Shown piece after piece: positions 28,911 to 37,450 of a stretch of 64,000 nt of DNA. The position numbers and the translations under genes are program-made. The notes below the pieces were generated by a model that saw nothing but the letters and a program-made list of their open reading frames with translations, searched no databases and was not told the origin of the DNA. Origin of the DNA: an uncultured Paracoccaceae bacterium (GTDB lineage Bacteria; Pseudomonadota; Alphaproteobacteria; Rhodobacterales; Rhodobacteraceae). How positions within the stretch are numbered: position 1 is the first letter of the stretch; the number at the start of each line of letters is the position of its first letter. The DNA is taken from positions 558,001-622,000 of the forward strand of contig CANNFA010000001.1 of NCBI GenBank assembly GCA_947503765.1. Direction: 5' to 3'.

Positions 28911-30281
28911 CTAGCCTCCTGTCAGACCGGCCCATAGCGCGCGCAAAGCCGGCCAGTTGACCCATAGTGCCCCGGCCGCCGCCAGCGCGGCAACCGCCCC
29001 GTAGACCGCATCGTGCAGCGCGTCCCAGGCGCGGTGCCGCGCGGCGAGCCAGATCACGAAGGGATGCGCAGCCAGCAAAGCCGCCGCCTGCCCGGCCAGC
29101 GCCCCCGCCAGCCCCGCCAGATAGGCGCCGGACAGCAATCCGCCGATCAGGAGCACCGCCCGCACCAGCGCCAGCAGGAAGAACGACCGCGAATCGCCCG
29201 CCGCAAGCGCCGACTGGTCATAGGTCATGCCAAGCACCGCGATCATCTGGATACAGGCGATGGCGACCACGATCGCCCCGGCCGCATGATAGCGCGGATC
29301 ATAGAGCAGCCCGATCAGCGGCACCCCGGCATAGGCCAGCACCACCAGCATCGACAGGATCACCCCGGTCAGAAGCATACGCATCCGCCGCAGTTTCAGG
29401 AAATTCGCCCGCGCGGCACCGGGCGGGCGTTCCCGGTAAAGCGGGATCATCACCCGGCCCACCACCGCCGCGCCCAGCAGCGTCGGGAAACTGGCAAGAA
29501 AGAAGCCGATATTGTAGATGCCCAGCCCCTGCATGGTCAGCACCTTGCCCAGCACCGCCTTGTCCCCCTGCGTCAGGAAGAAGCCGAGCGCGGTGGACAG
29601 GAAAATCCACTTGCCGAACCGCACCAGGTCGCGCGCCGCGCCGCGATCCCAGCCGAAACGGTTGCGCGGCCCCGGCAGGTACAGATGCGTCAGCACCAGC
29701 TTTGCCGCCGTGCCGATCAGCCCGCCCAGCACCAGTGCCCAGACCGACCGCAGCGCCAGCGCCATGGCGACCATGGCCACCAGTCCGACGACTTGCGCCG
29801 CGAGGTCCAGCGCGGTCAGCCGCCCCAGCGCCAGGTGCCGCGCCGCAGTGTGGATGCGCGTGGGGTTGAACCCCGCGATCACCAGCGCCAGCCCCGCCAC
29901 CGGCAGAAGCTGCGCCAGTTGCGGCTGGCCGTAGAACATCGAAACCGGCCAGGCTAGCGCACAGGTCGCCAGCCACAGCCCGACCCCGCGCAGGGCCTGA
30001 AGGCTCCACCCGGTATTCAGAAACGCCGCATCGTCCCCCTTCGGGTTCTGCGAGATGGCGGGGCCAAGCCCGATATCGGAGAACATCGCCAGCCCGACCA
30101 TGAACACCGTGACCAGCGCCATCAGGCCGAACGCCTCGGGAAACAGCAGCCGGGTCAGCACCAGGTTGGACGCCAGCCGCAGCGCCTGCGACGCGCCGTA
30201 GCCCAGCGCGATCCACAGCGACGAGCGCGCCGCGCGCGCCGTCAGGCGGTTTCCCCGCAATGATGCGATCAGGTCGGTCAA
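28911..30281 (-). CDS. Wzx-type polysaccharide flippase
   Basis: A 456-residue, almost wholly hydrophobic protein with about 12-14 membrane segments. Its N-terminus, SLWIALGYGASQALRLASNLVLTRLLFPEAFGLMALV, is typical of the oligosaccharide flippase family (MATE/MVF superfamily, Wzx/WzxC). It would flip lipid-linked repeat units across the inner membrane. It lies convergent to the Wzz-like gene and divergent from the following glycosyltransferase, so it has its own promoter in the 170-base gap before 30452. Confidence 0.85.
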   Translation of the reverse strand: MTDLIASLRGNRLTARAARSSLWIALGYGASQALRLASNLVLTRLLFPEAFGLMALVTVFMVGLAMFSDIGLGPAISQNPKGDDAAFLNTGWSLQALRGVGLWLATCALAWPVSMFYGQPQLAQLLPVAGLALVIAGFNPTRIHTAARHLALGRLTALDLAAQVVGLVAMVAMALALRSVWALVLGGLIGTAAKLVLTHLYLPGPRNRFGWDRGAARDLVRFGKWIFLSTALGFFLTQGDKAVLGKVLTMQGLGIYNIGFFLASFPTLLGAAVVGRVMIPLYRERPPGAARANFLKLRRMRMLLTGVILSMLVVLAYAGVPLIGLLYDPRYHAAGAIVVAIACIQMIAVLGMTYDQSALAAGDSRSFFLLALVRAVLLIGGLLSGAYLAGLAGALAGQAAALLAAHPFVIWLAARHRAWDALHDAVYGAVAALAAAGALWVNWPALRALWAGLTGG

Positions 30282-30451
30282 GAAGGTCTCCGCGCCCGGC
30301 GGCCGAGGCGTCGCGGCAAAGGTAGAAAGGCGGCGCGGTTCATGTCAATCGGCACGGGTCCGAATATCCGCCCGATTGTTTGGCAACCGGCCGGCGGCGC
30401 GCTAGCATCGCGCGGCCTGCATCGCGGCAGGCGGCGGCGGGGCGCACCGGC

Positions 30452-31753
30452 ATGAGGATCCTCTATCTGCTGAACACCTATCCGCGCCCGTCGCATTCCT
30501 TCGTGCGCCGCGAGATCCGCGCGCTGGAACGGCAGGGCCACGAGGTCTTGCGCGTGGCGATGCGCCCCCCGCCCGAACGCCTGGCCGACCCCGCCGACCG
30601 CGAAGAGGCGGCGCAGACGCGCTATGTCCTCGGCCCCGGCGCGGCGTGGCGGCTGGCGGGCGCCGTTCTGCGGCAGGGGGTGCGCGCACCGGGGCGGCTC
30701 GTGGCGGCGGGCCGGCTTGCCTTTCGGGCCTGGCGCGCGGCGGGTCGGGGCGCGGCGCGGCATCTGGTTTACCTGGCCGAGGCGTGCCATGTCGCGGCGC
30801 TGTGCCGGGCCGAAGACGTGCGGCATCTGCACGCCCATTTCGGCACCAATCCGGCCACCGTGGCGATGCTGGTGCGCGCGCTTGGCGGTCCGCGCTTCAG
30901 CTTCACCGTTCACGGGCCCGAGGAATTCGACCGCCCCGAGGCGCTGATGCTGGGCGAAAAGGTCGCGCGCGCGGCTTTCGCGGTCACCGTCAGCTCCTTC
31001 GGGCGCAGCCAGCTTTGCCGGTGGGCCGCGCCCGCGGATTGGGCGAAAATCCATGTGGTGCATTGCGGGATCGAGCCGGGGGCATTTCCGGCCGTGGCCG
31101 ATCTGCCCTATGGGCCGCCCCGTGTCGTTGCGATCGGCCGCATGGCAGAGCAGAAGGGCCACCTCGTGCTGATCGAGGCGCTGGCACGGCTTCAGGCGCG
31201 CGGAACGGAGCTGCGGCTGGTGCTGGTCGGCGACGGCGAGATGCGCGGCACGGTGGAGAATGCGATCCGCGCGCACGGGCTGGAGGGCCGGGTCGAGTTG
31301 CCCGGCTGGCTGGACGAGGCGGGTGTGCGGGCCGCGCTGGACGGCGCCCATGCGCTTGTGTTGCCCAGCTTTGCCGAAGGTCTGCCCATGGTGGTGATGG
31401 AGGCGATGGCGGCGGGCCGCCCGGTCATCGCCACCTGGATCGCCGGCATCCCCGAACTGGTGCAGGACGGCGAAACCGGCTGGCTGGTGCCGGCGGGCGA
31501 TGCCGGCGCACTGGCGGATGCGCTGGCGGAACTTGCCGCCACCCCCGCCGCCGGGCTGCGCGCCATGGGCAAGGCGGGACGCGCGCGGGCGCTGGCGCGG
31601 CACGATGCCGATGCCGAGGCTGCGAAACTGGCGGGCCACATCGCCGCCGCGCTACCGCCCGCGGACCCAGCCGGGGGCGCCGCGCCCGATCCGGGTGGCA
31701 AGCGCGACGGCGGCATAGACGGCAAAACCCGCCGGATCGCGAAGCGCGCATGA
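30452..31753 (+). CDS. Glycosyltransferase family 4 (WcaL/colanic-acid-like)
   Basis: A 433-residue GT-B enzyme. The N-terminus MRILYLLNTYPRPSHSFVRREIRAL is characteristic of the EpsF/WcaL group, and HLHAHFGTNPATVAM follows. The donor-binding half has VAIGRMAEQKGHLVLIEAL and LVLPSFAEGLPMVVMEAMAAGRP with the E-x7-E motif. Transfers a sugar to a lipid-linked intermediate in the cytoplasm. The last 30 or so residues (Pro/Gly/Arg-rich) are read from DNA that also encodes the end of the convergent gene, a 102-base antiparallel overlap, and look like a run-on tail. Confidence 0.87.
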   Translation: MRILYLLNTYPRPSHSFVRREIRALERQGHEVLRVAMRPPPERLADPADREEAAQTRYVLGPGAAWRLAGAVLRQGVRAPGRLVAAGRLAFRAWRAAGRGAARHLVYLAEACHVAALCRAEDVRHLHAHFGTNPATVAMLVRALGGPRFSFTVHGPEEFDRPEALMLGEKVARAAFAVTVSSFGRSQLCRWAAPADWAKIHVVHCGIEPGAFPAVADLPYGPPRVVAIGRMAEQKGHLVLIEALARLQARGTELRLVLVGDGEMRGTVENAIRAHGLEGRVELPGWLDEAGVRAALDGAHALVLPSFAEGLPMVVMEAMAAGRPVIATWIAGIPELVQDGETGWLVPAGDAGALADALAELAATPAAGLRAMGKAGRARALARHDADAEAAKLAGHIAAALPPADPAGGAAPDPGGKRDGGIDGKTRRIAKRA

Positions 31754-32488
31754 CAGGACCGTGCCCGCACCGGGGCGCGGCGCGGCATGTGCGGCAAGGG
31801 CCGGGTAGAGGCGCGCGATCTCGGCCACGCCCCGATCCTGCCGCCGCCGCACGCGCACCAGCGGCGCAATGCCTTCGATCAGCGGCCAGTCGTAGCGCGC
31901 GCCGACCCCGCGCCGCTCGGAGGGTGCGAAGTGCAACCGCGCGAAGGTGTCGTCCGAAATGATGTCCGGGAATGCGCCCCACCGCGCGCGTCCGGCAGCA
32001 TTCACCGCGAACAGGCCGAAGCCCGGCACGCCCTCGGCCACGAAGGGCAGCCGCGCCCAAAACCGCGCGTATCGGCGCGCGGCCGCGCCCCGCGCGGTGA
32101 TACGCGGCCTGCCACTGGCATAGACCGGCGCGTCCGTTTCCAGCACGGCGGCAAGCGCGGCCAGAAGCGGCGGCGACACGGTGACATCCGCATCCAGATA
32201 GACCCGCGCGCCGCGGCGCGCCGCCGCATCGCCCGCGTTCAGCGCGCCGGGCTTGCCGCCGCGCGCCAGCTCGATGACCTGCAAGCGCCAGCCGCGCCGT
32301 GCGGCCGCAGGCACGGCGCCGCGCGCGATGTCCGCCGTGGCATCGGTGCAGCCATTGGCGACGACAATGACCTCGACCTCGGGCAGCGCGCCGTCCGAGG
32401 CCAGCAGCGCGGCAAGGCAGGCGCCGAGATAGGCCGCCTCTTCATGCGCGGGGATGATGACGCTGAGGCCGGGCGCGGACGCGGTCAT
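31652..32488 (-). CDS. Glycosyltransferase family 2
   Basis: A 278-residue GT-A enzyme: SVIIPAHEEAAYLGACLAAL, VIVVANGCTDAT, GKPGALNAGDAAA, then the metal-binding Asp-x-Asp in VYLDADVTV, and a later SDDTFARLHF. Membrane helices are not obvious, unlike cellulose-synthase-type GT2s. Its start overlaps the stop of the secreted glycosidase-like gene by four bases (minus strand), and its 3' end overlaps the convergent GT4 gene by 102 bases. Likely adds one sugar of the repeat unit. Confidence 0.83.
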   Translation of the reverse strand: MTASAPGLSVIIPAHEEAAYLGACLAALLASDGALPEVEVIVVANGCTDATADIARGAVPAAARRGWRLQVIELARGGKPGALNAGDAAARRGARVYLDADVTVSPPLLAALAAVLETDAPVYASGRPRITARGAAARRYARFWARLPFVAEGVPGFGLFAVNAAGRARWGAFPDIISDDTFARLHFAPSERRGVGARYDWPLIEGIAPLVRVRRRQDRGVAEIARLYPALAAHAAPRPGAGTVLSCALRDPAGFAVYAAVALATRIGRGAPGWVRGR

Positions 32489-34362
32489 TCGGCGCCTTGG
32501 ACAGGGGATGGCGCGGTCAGCGCGTCCCAGCGCGGGTTCTGGTCGTCCAGGTGTCGCAGCGCGCCCCAGCTGCCCCAGCGGTTCGGCGGATAGACATCGG
32601 CGAACACGTTGAAACGCTGGCCGCCCGCCGCCGCCCAGCCGGCCACGAGTTCGCGGTAAAGCCGGCCCATCTCGGGCGTGTAGTTGAGGTACATGAAGAA
32701 ATCGGCCAGCGCGTCGTCGGCGGCCACCTTGCCGATGCCGACGACATGCGTGCCGCCTTCGTACATCAACAGGTCAAGCCCGTGCCGGCTGGCAACCTCG
32801 GCGTGATGCGGGAACACCTCGGCGAACAGTTCCGCCAGCGAGCCGCGCGCATCGCCGGTGACGGAGCCATCGCGCAATTCCCGCGCCGCAAGCGCCACGG
32901 CATGATCGTAGCGGTGCGCCGCGACATGGGCCGCGCGCGCCTCTGCCGAAAGGCCCTGCGCGTCGGCGGCCGCCTCGGCCATGGACAGGCTGTCGCGCAG
33001 CCAGCCGTGCAGGGTGTCCGCCTTGTCCTCGTCGCCCAGTCTTGCGCTGAAATAGCCGGTGACGGCATAGGCGTCGAACGCCTCGGCCGGCGGGCGGTTG
33101 CCGGGAACCTCGGCCACGTAAAGCGGCGCGGCCAGGATGTCCCGTTCCCGCCCGAGCCAGCCGGTCTGAGTCGAGATCACCGTGACCAGCCGGTCCGGTG
33201 CACCCCCGGCGTCGAACACGCCGCGCCAGAGCCGCGCCATTTCGGCGGCGCGCAAGGCATAGAACTGGTCCCCCGCGTGGTCCTGCCCCCAGCGGCCGCG
33301 CGCCTGTTCCTCGGCCCAGCGGGTCTGCTGGAATTGCCAGTTCCAGACCTCGTTGGAATATTCGACATGCGCCGTCAGACCGGGGTCGAGGTGGCGCAGC
33401 ACGTATTCCGCAAAGCGCCGCATATAGGCGTCGGTTGCAAGATGCGGCATGGTGAACCAGGGATCGGCCTGCAATTTGTTGGCCAATGCCACCATGATTT
33501 CCACCGGCACGCCCTTGTCCGACCAGGTGGCATCCGCGATCACGGGCCGGTCCGCCCACGCCGATTGTGCCGAATCGTTGGTCGCCATCCAGTCCATGAA
33601 CCGCACCATGCCGAAGCCGGCGATGCGCCGCGTCCAGTCGGGGTTGAAGATCGCGCCTTCCGCTAGGCGTTCGGCATTCCCGATCTTGACCACCTTGATG
33701 TCGCGGATCGGATCGTCCGGGTCGGTCTTCGTGATGTTCAGGATCACGGCGCCGCCACCGGGCGTGTAATCGAAGGTCATCTGCCCCGCCGCGCGGCGGG
33801 TATTGCGGGCGCGGCCGCCAAGCTCGATGATGCCCTGCCCCGCATAGGTCAGGCGGTACTTCCCGGCCAGCGACACCGCGTCTTCGGTCATGTCGTTGAG
33901 AAAGACCGTGCCGATGGCGCGCAGATCGGGCGGAATGGCGGTCGGCCAGCCATGCGCGTCGACGAGACCGCGGGCGCGCAGGTCGTCATGGTCCGCACCG
34001 CCCCATTCGCCGGGTTTGTGGCCAAAGAACGGGCGCGCGGTCTTCATCACGTCGATGAAGGGCTGCTGCGCCGACCAAGACACGACCCCCGCAAGACCGA
34101 GCGCGAGGTCGGCCTGGCGCGTCTCGGCGCGGGCGGGGGCAAAGGCGGAGAGGGCGAAGAACAGGAGCGCGGCCAACGACAAGAAAGCTATCCCGCCCGG
34201 CAGAGCCGGCGCGCGCGCCACGGGGCGGCGCTTCTGGCCAGGGTCGCTGAAACCCGGCAACATCCACGCCTTGCAGCGCCGCGCACGCGCCACGGCCCCG
34301 CCCCTCCGGGCCGGCGCTGCCCGGCGTACCGCATCGCCCCCGCCACGCTGCATCATTGCCAT
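32485..34362 (-). CDS. Secreted glycosidase-like protein of the polysaccharide locus
   Basis: A 625-residue protein with a basic N-terminal 55 residues followed by a hydrophobic export signal (about 56-79, ending FAPARA). The mature part contains HVEYSNEVWNWQFQQTRWAEEQ (near residue 337), where Asn-Glu resembles the acid/base motif of clan GH-A hydrolases. Later come VISTQTGWL, YAVTGYFSARLGDED and LLMYEGGTHVVG, where the glutamate in YEGG could be the nucleophile. This pattern suggests a TIM-barrel hydrolase acting on the exported polymer, but I do not recognise the family with certainty. A GGAGGA ribosome-binding site precedes the ATG at 34362 and contains the stop of the upstream gene. Confidence 0.62.
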   Translation of the reverse strand: MAMMQRGGGDAVRRAAPARRGGAVARARRCKAWMLPGFSDPGQKRRPVARAPALPGGIAFLSLAALLFFALSAFAPARAETRQADLALGLAGVVSWSAQQPFIDVMKTARPFFGHKPGEWGGADHDDLRARGLVDAHGWPTAIPPDLRAIGTVFLNDMTEDAVSLAGKYRLTYAGQGIIELGGRARNTRRAAGQMTFDYTPGGGAVILNITKTDPDDPIRDIKVVKIGNAERLAEGAIFNPDWTRRIAGFGMVRFMDWMATNDSAQSAWADRPVIADATWSDKGVPVEIMVALANKLQADPWFTMPHLATDAYMRRFAEYVLRHLDPGLTAHVEYSNEVWNWQFQQTRWAEEQARGRWGQDHAGDQFYALRAAEMARLWRGVFDAGGAPDRLVTVISTQTGWLGRERDILAAPLYVAEVPGNRPPAEAFDAYAVTGYFSARLGDEDKADTLHGWLRDSLSMAEAAADAQGLSAEARAAHVAAHRYDHAVALAARELRDGSVTGDARGSLAELFAEVFPHHAEVASRHGLDLLMYEGGTHVVGIGKVAADDALADFFMYLNYTPEMGRLYRELVAGWAAAGGQRFNVFADVYPPNRWGSWGALRHLDDQNPRWDALTAPSPVQGAE

Positions 34363-34364
34363 CC

Positions 34365-35345
34365 TCACTCCTCCGCCTGTGCCACGCCGGTCTTCGGATA
34401 GCCCGTCACGACCTGCCACGCGATCCGCTGCATCAGCCGGGCCGTTTCCGGGTCGGGCGCGGCCGCGAGGCTGCCATCGGCGCGGCGCAGCGCGTGGGGC
34501 AGCCCCTCGGGCGAGGCGTGGTAGAGCACCGCGTAATGGGTCAGCGCCACGAGGTACGCGCCCAGGTCGTTCAGGTGGATCTGGTCCACCTCCCCATCCG
34601 CATCCCGTGCGAACAGGTCCTCGCGCCCCTGCACCGAAGGCCCGCCCTCGCCCGCCTCTGCCGCGCGCACGAACGCGGCCATGACCTGCCCCGCCGGGAT
34701 GACGTGGATCGGCCCCGCACCCCGCGCCGCCGCGCCGGCCAGAAGCTTTGCCTCCCACAGCGCGGGCAGATCGGCATCCAGCCGCGCCAGCCAGCCATCC
34801 GCGTCGTCAAGCCGGTGCCAGGTTTCATACAGATAGACGCGCGCATCCGGCCGCGCCTGCCGCGCAAGGTCGGCCCAGCGCGCAAGGTAGGCGGCGCTGT
34901 CGTGATAGCGGATCGCATCGCGCAGCTCGACCATCTCGGTCAGGATCACCGCGCCGTAATCACCGCTTTCCAGCGCGGCGCGAGCGGCGCGGAATCGCGG
35001 ATGGGCGTTTTCCGTCTCGAACCCGTTGATCTCGATCTTCGGCTCCCAGTGGGATTTCAGCGGCGTTCCCCAGCCAAGCTGGCTTTCGTAGGCGTGGCCG
35101 GACTTGCCCGCCGCCTCTGCCAGTTGCGTCAGCATTGCCGGCATGTCGCGCCCGACCAGCGAATGGCCGAGGTGGAACACCCGCAGCGGACCGGCAGGCG
35201 GCGGCAGCGGGTCGGCATAGGCGTTGTCCAGCGCGGCGGCGTCCGGCGCACCCAGGCGCAGTGCCAGCCCGATCCCGGCCAGCCCGACCAGCGCGGCCGC
35301 CAGCAGGCGGCGCGGCGCGCGGCGCAGGCGGGCAAGGACGCTCAT
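34365..35345 (-). CDS. SGNH-hydrolase-like membrane-anchored esterase
   Basis: A 326-residue protein. The N-terminus has an arginine-rich stretch and one hydrophobic segment (LLAAALVGLAGIGLAL), giving a signal anchor or signal peptide. The mature region starts FHLGHSLVGRDMPAML, with Gly-His-Ser at the place of the nucleophile block of SGNH esterases, and ends with VDQIHLNDLGAYLVALTHY, where Asp-x-x-His is the catalytic pair of that superfamily. It may deacylate the polysaccharide. The next gene downstream is only two bases away, so the esterase and the glycosidase-like protein are coupled. Assignment rests on motifs only. Confidence 0.62.
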   Translation of the reverse strand: MSVLARLRRAPRRLLAAALVGLAGIGLALRLGAPDAAALDNAYADPLPPPAGPLRVFHLGHSLVGRDMPAMLTQLAEAAGKSGHAYESQLGWGTPLKSHWEPKIEINGFETENAHPRFRAARAALESGDYGAVILTEMVELRDAIRYHDSAAYLARWADLARQARPDARVYLYETWHRLDDADGWLARLDADLPALWEAKLLAGAAARGAGPIHVIPAGQVMAAFVRAAEAGEGGPSVQGREDLFARDADGEVDQIHLNDLGAYLVALTHYAVLYHASPEGLPHALRRADGSLAAAPDPETARLMQRIAWQVVTGYPKTGVAQAEE

Positions 35346-35416
35346 GCCGTCCCCGCACGGTTTGTACCCGGCGCGGGCGCGTGGCATCCTCGGCCGTGCG
35401 CCACAAAGGACCGCCC

Positions 35417-36622
35417 ATGCCCGGAACATTGCTGATCCACGCCCCGGTGCCGCTGTTTCAGGGTCCGGCCGGGCCGTGGCTGGAACGCCAGGCGATCAAC
35501 GGGCTGCGGCTTTGGGCGGAGAATTTCGACCGGGTGCTGGTCATGCTGCCGATGGGGGCGGGCGCACCGCCCGACGGCTGGGAGCCGCTTGGCCTGCCGG
35601 ACCGGGTGGAGCTGCATCCCCTGCCGATGGCCTACCGGCCCGACCGGTTCGCGCGCGCCTATCGCGGCACGCGGGCACAGATCCGCGCGTTGATCGCGCG
35701 GGCCGATTACCTGTCCTTCGCGATCGGCGGGCTGTTCGGTGACTGGGGCGCGGTGGCCTGCCTGCAGGCTCATGCGATGCGCCGGCGCTATGCCGTCTGG
35801 ACCGACCGGGTGGAATCGCAGGTCACCCGGCAGGGTGCGGGTGCCGGGCCCTGGCGGCACCGGCTTCGGGCGCGGCTGACCTGGCGGCCGATGGCGGCGC
35901 TGGAACGCCATGTGATCCGGCGCGCGGCGCTGGGCCTGTTCCACGGACGCGAGACCTTCGACGCCTATGCGCCGTTCTGCGCCCGCCCCGAACTGGTGCA
36001 CAACATCCACCTCGCGCGGTCGGACCACATCGCGCCGGAGCGGCTGGCGGCCAAGGCGGACGGCGCGGGCAGCGGGCCGCTGCGGCTGGTCTATGCCGGC
36101 CGCGCCGAAGGGATGAAGGGGCCGGATGACTGGCTGCGGGTGATGGCGGCGCTGGACGCGCGCGGCATGTCGTTTCGCGCGGTCTGGCACGGCGAGGGCA
36201 GCGCCCGGCCCCGGATGCAGGCCCGGATCGCGGCGCTGGGGCTGGACGGCCGGGTTTCCGCCCCCGGCTTCGCGTCCGAGCCCGGCGCGGTGCTGGAGGC
36301 GCTGCGCACGGCGCATCTGTTCGTCTTCTGCCACAAGACCCCGGAATCGCCCCGCGTGCTGATCGAGGCGCTGGCCTCGGGCTGTCCCATCGCGGGCTAT
36401 GACAGCGCCTTCGCGCGCGACCTGATCGCCGGCCATGGCGGCGGCGCGCTGGTGCCCCTTGGCGACGCGCAGGGACTGGCGGATGCCATCGCGCGGCTGG
36501 ACGCGGACCGCGCGGCGCTGGCCCGGCTGATCCGAAGCGCCGCACAGGACGGCGCGCCGTTCGACGACGTATCGGTGTTCTGGCACCGCAGCGACCTGAT
36601 CAAGGCGTATCTGGGCAGATAG
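35417..36622 (+). CDS. Glycosyltransferase family 4
   Basis: A 401-residue GT-B enzyme beginning MPGTLLIHAPVPLFQG, with LRLVYAGRAEGMKGPDDWLRVMAAL opening the C-terminal Rossmann half. HLFVFCHKTPESPRVLIEALASGCPI provides the E-x7-E motif (Glu before Ser-Pro-Arg and in Ile-Glu-Ala). The N-terminal half is poorly conserved. Divergent from the SGNH gene (71-base gap) and convergent with the PPTase gene, so it is a one-gene unit ended by the hairpins at 36634-36683. Confidence 0.82.
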   Translation: MPGTLLIHAPVPLFQGPAGPWLERQAINGLRLWAENFDRVLVMLPMGAGAPPDGWEPLGLPDRVELHPLPMAYRPDRFARAYRGTRAQIRALIARADYLSFAIGGLFGDWGAVACLQAHAMRRRYAVWTDRVESQVTRQGAGAGPWRHRLRARLTWRPMAALERHVIRRAALGLFHGRETFDAYAPFCARPELVHNIHLARSDHIAPERLAAKADGAGSGPLRLVYAGRAEGMKGPDDWLRVMAALDARGMSFRAVWHGEGSARPRMQARIAALGLDGRVSAPGFASEPGAVLEALRTAHLFVFCHKTPESPRVLIEALASGCPIAGYDSAFARDLIAGHGGGALVPLGDAQGLADAIARLDADRAALARLIRSAAQDGAPFDDVSVFWHRSDLIKAYLGR

Positions 36623-36633
36623 GGGAGCGATGT

Positions 36634-36683
36634 CGGATCGCCCAGGGCGATCCGATCCGGCGGGGGGACGCTGTCCCCCCGCC
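36634..36683. terminator. Double hairpin between convergent genes
   Basis: Two stems follow one another: a ten-base perfect stem 36634-36643/36645-36654, and an 11-base stem 36659-36669/36673-36683 around a GCT loop, followed by a C-rich stretch. The position between two convergent genes fits a bidirectional terminator. Same arrangement as at 50348-50391. Confidence 0.6.
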
Positions 36684-36717
36684 CCCCCCTGAGGTATTTG
36701 GGGCAAGATGAGGAACA
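36650..36717. repeat. Dispersed intergenic repeat, copy 1
   Basis: It shares with 50363-50426 a left end ATCCGATCCGG, a G/C hairpin, then a tail GAGGTATTTG-GGGCAAGATGAGGA (copy 2 has GAGGTACTTG-AGGCAAGATGAGGA). Tails of this type after hairpins recur between genes in Rhodobacteraceae as far as I know, so this is a family of terminator-like repeats rather than a local duplication. Confidence 0.65.
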
Positions 36718-36751
36718 GCGCTGAGGCGTGGCGGCGGGACATTCGTGAACC

Positions 36752-37450
36752 CTATCGCCTGAGGACCATGGTGGCGAGGACATGGCCCATGAAGGTCACG
36801 TAGCGCCCGGTCATGCGGTCGTCCGGCGCCGATCCGCCCCCCGCTTCGGGGGCCGTGGCATGGAACAGCTTGCGGCCGGGATCGAGCGAGATTTCCAGCG
36901 CGTCGAAGCCGAACAATGCGCCGGTCAGCGGATACTGGCACTTGAACGCGCATTCCTTGGCCGCGAAGATCAGCTTGGCGGTGCGGCCGCGTTCGGTGGC
37001 CGGCAGCCTGTCCAGCCGGGCGCGTTCGGGGCCGGTCAGGACACTGTCCCACAGATCGCCCGGCAGCGGGCTGGCGCGTTCGAGATCGAGGCCGATCGAC
37101 TGGAAGCTGCCCGATGCACCCGCCGCCGCAAGGCACAGCGTATCGGTATGGGTGATGCTGCCGACCGCGCCGTCGGGCCAGATCGGGGCCCGATCCGCGC
37201 CGCAGGGAACCGGCTGGCCGTGGATGCCGATCTGCGCCAGCGCACCGCGCGCGGCGGCGCGGCCGCAGGCGAATTCGCGCTGCCGCGAAGCGACAGCCGA
37301 GGCGACCGCGTCCGCCTCGGCCGGCATCAGGCCGGGCTGATCGGCACGCGGATCGCGCGCCGCGACCGCAACGCCGTGGCCCAGCATGTCGCGGGCGACG
37401 CCTTCGATCATGCGGACGCGGTCGCTGCCGTCTTCCTGCGATTGTATCAT
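36752..37450 (-). CDS. 4'-phosphopantetheinyl transferase (EntD/Sfp type)
   Basis: A 232-residue PPTase that converts apo carrier domains to holo form by adding phosphopantetheine from CoA. Motifs: AVGSITHTDTLCLAA (histidine at about 101), SIGLDLERA (Mg2+-binding Asp122/Glu124) and FAAKECAFKCQYPL (Lys165-Glu166 region). The arrangement is that of EntD-like enzymes in secondary-metabolite operons. Its ATG overlaps the stop of the NRPS gene as ATGA, the last of four coupled genes. Its obvious substrates are Ser1467 of the NRPS and Ser1774 of the PKS just upstream. Confidence 0.9.
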   Translation of the reverse strand: MIQSQEDGSDRVRMIEGVARDMLGHGVAVAARDPRADQPGLMPAEADAVASAVASRQREFACGRAAARGALAQIGIHGQPVPCGADRAPIWPDGAVGSITHTDTLCLAAAGASGSFQSIGLDLERASPLPGDLWDSVLTGPERARLDRLPATERGRTAKLIFAAKECAFKCQYPLTGALFGFDALEISLDPGRKLFHATAPEAGGGSAPDDRMTGRYVTFMGHVLATMVLRR

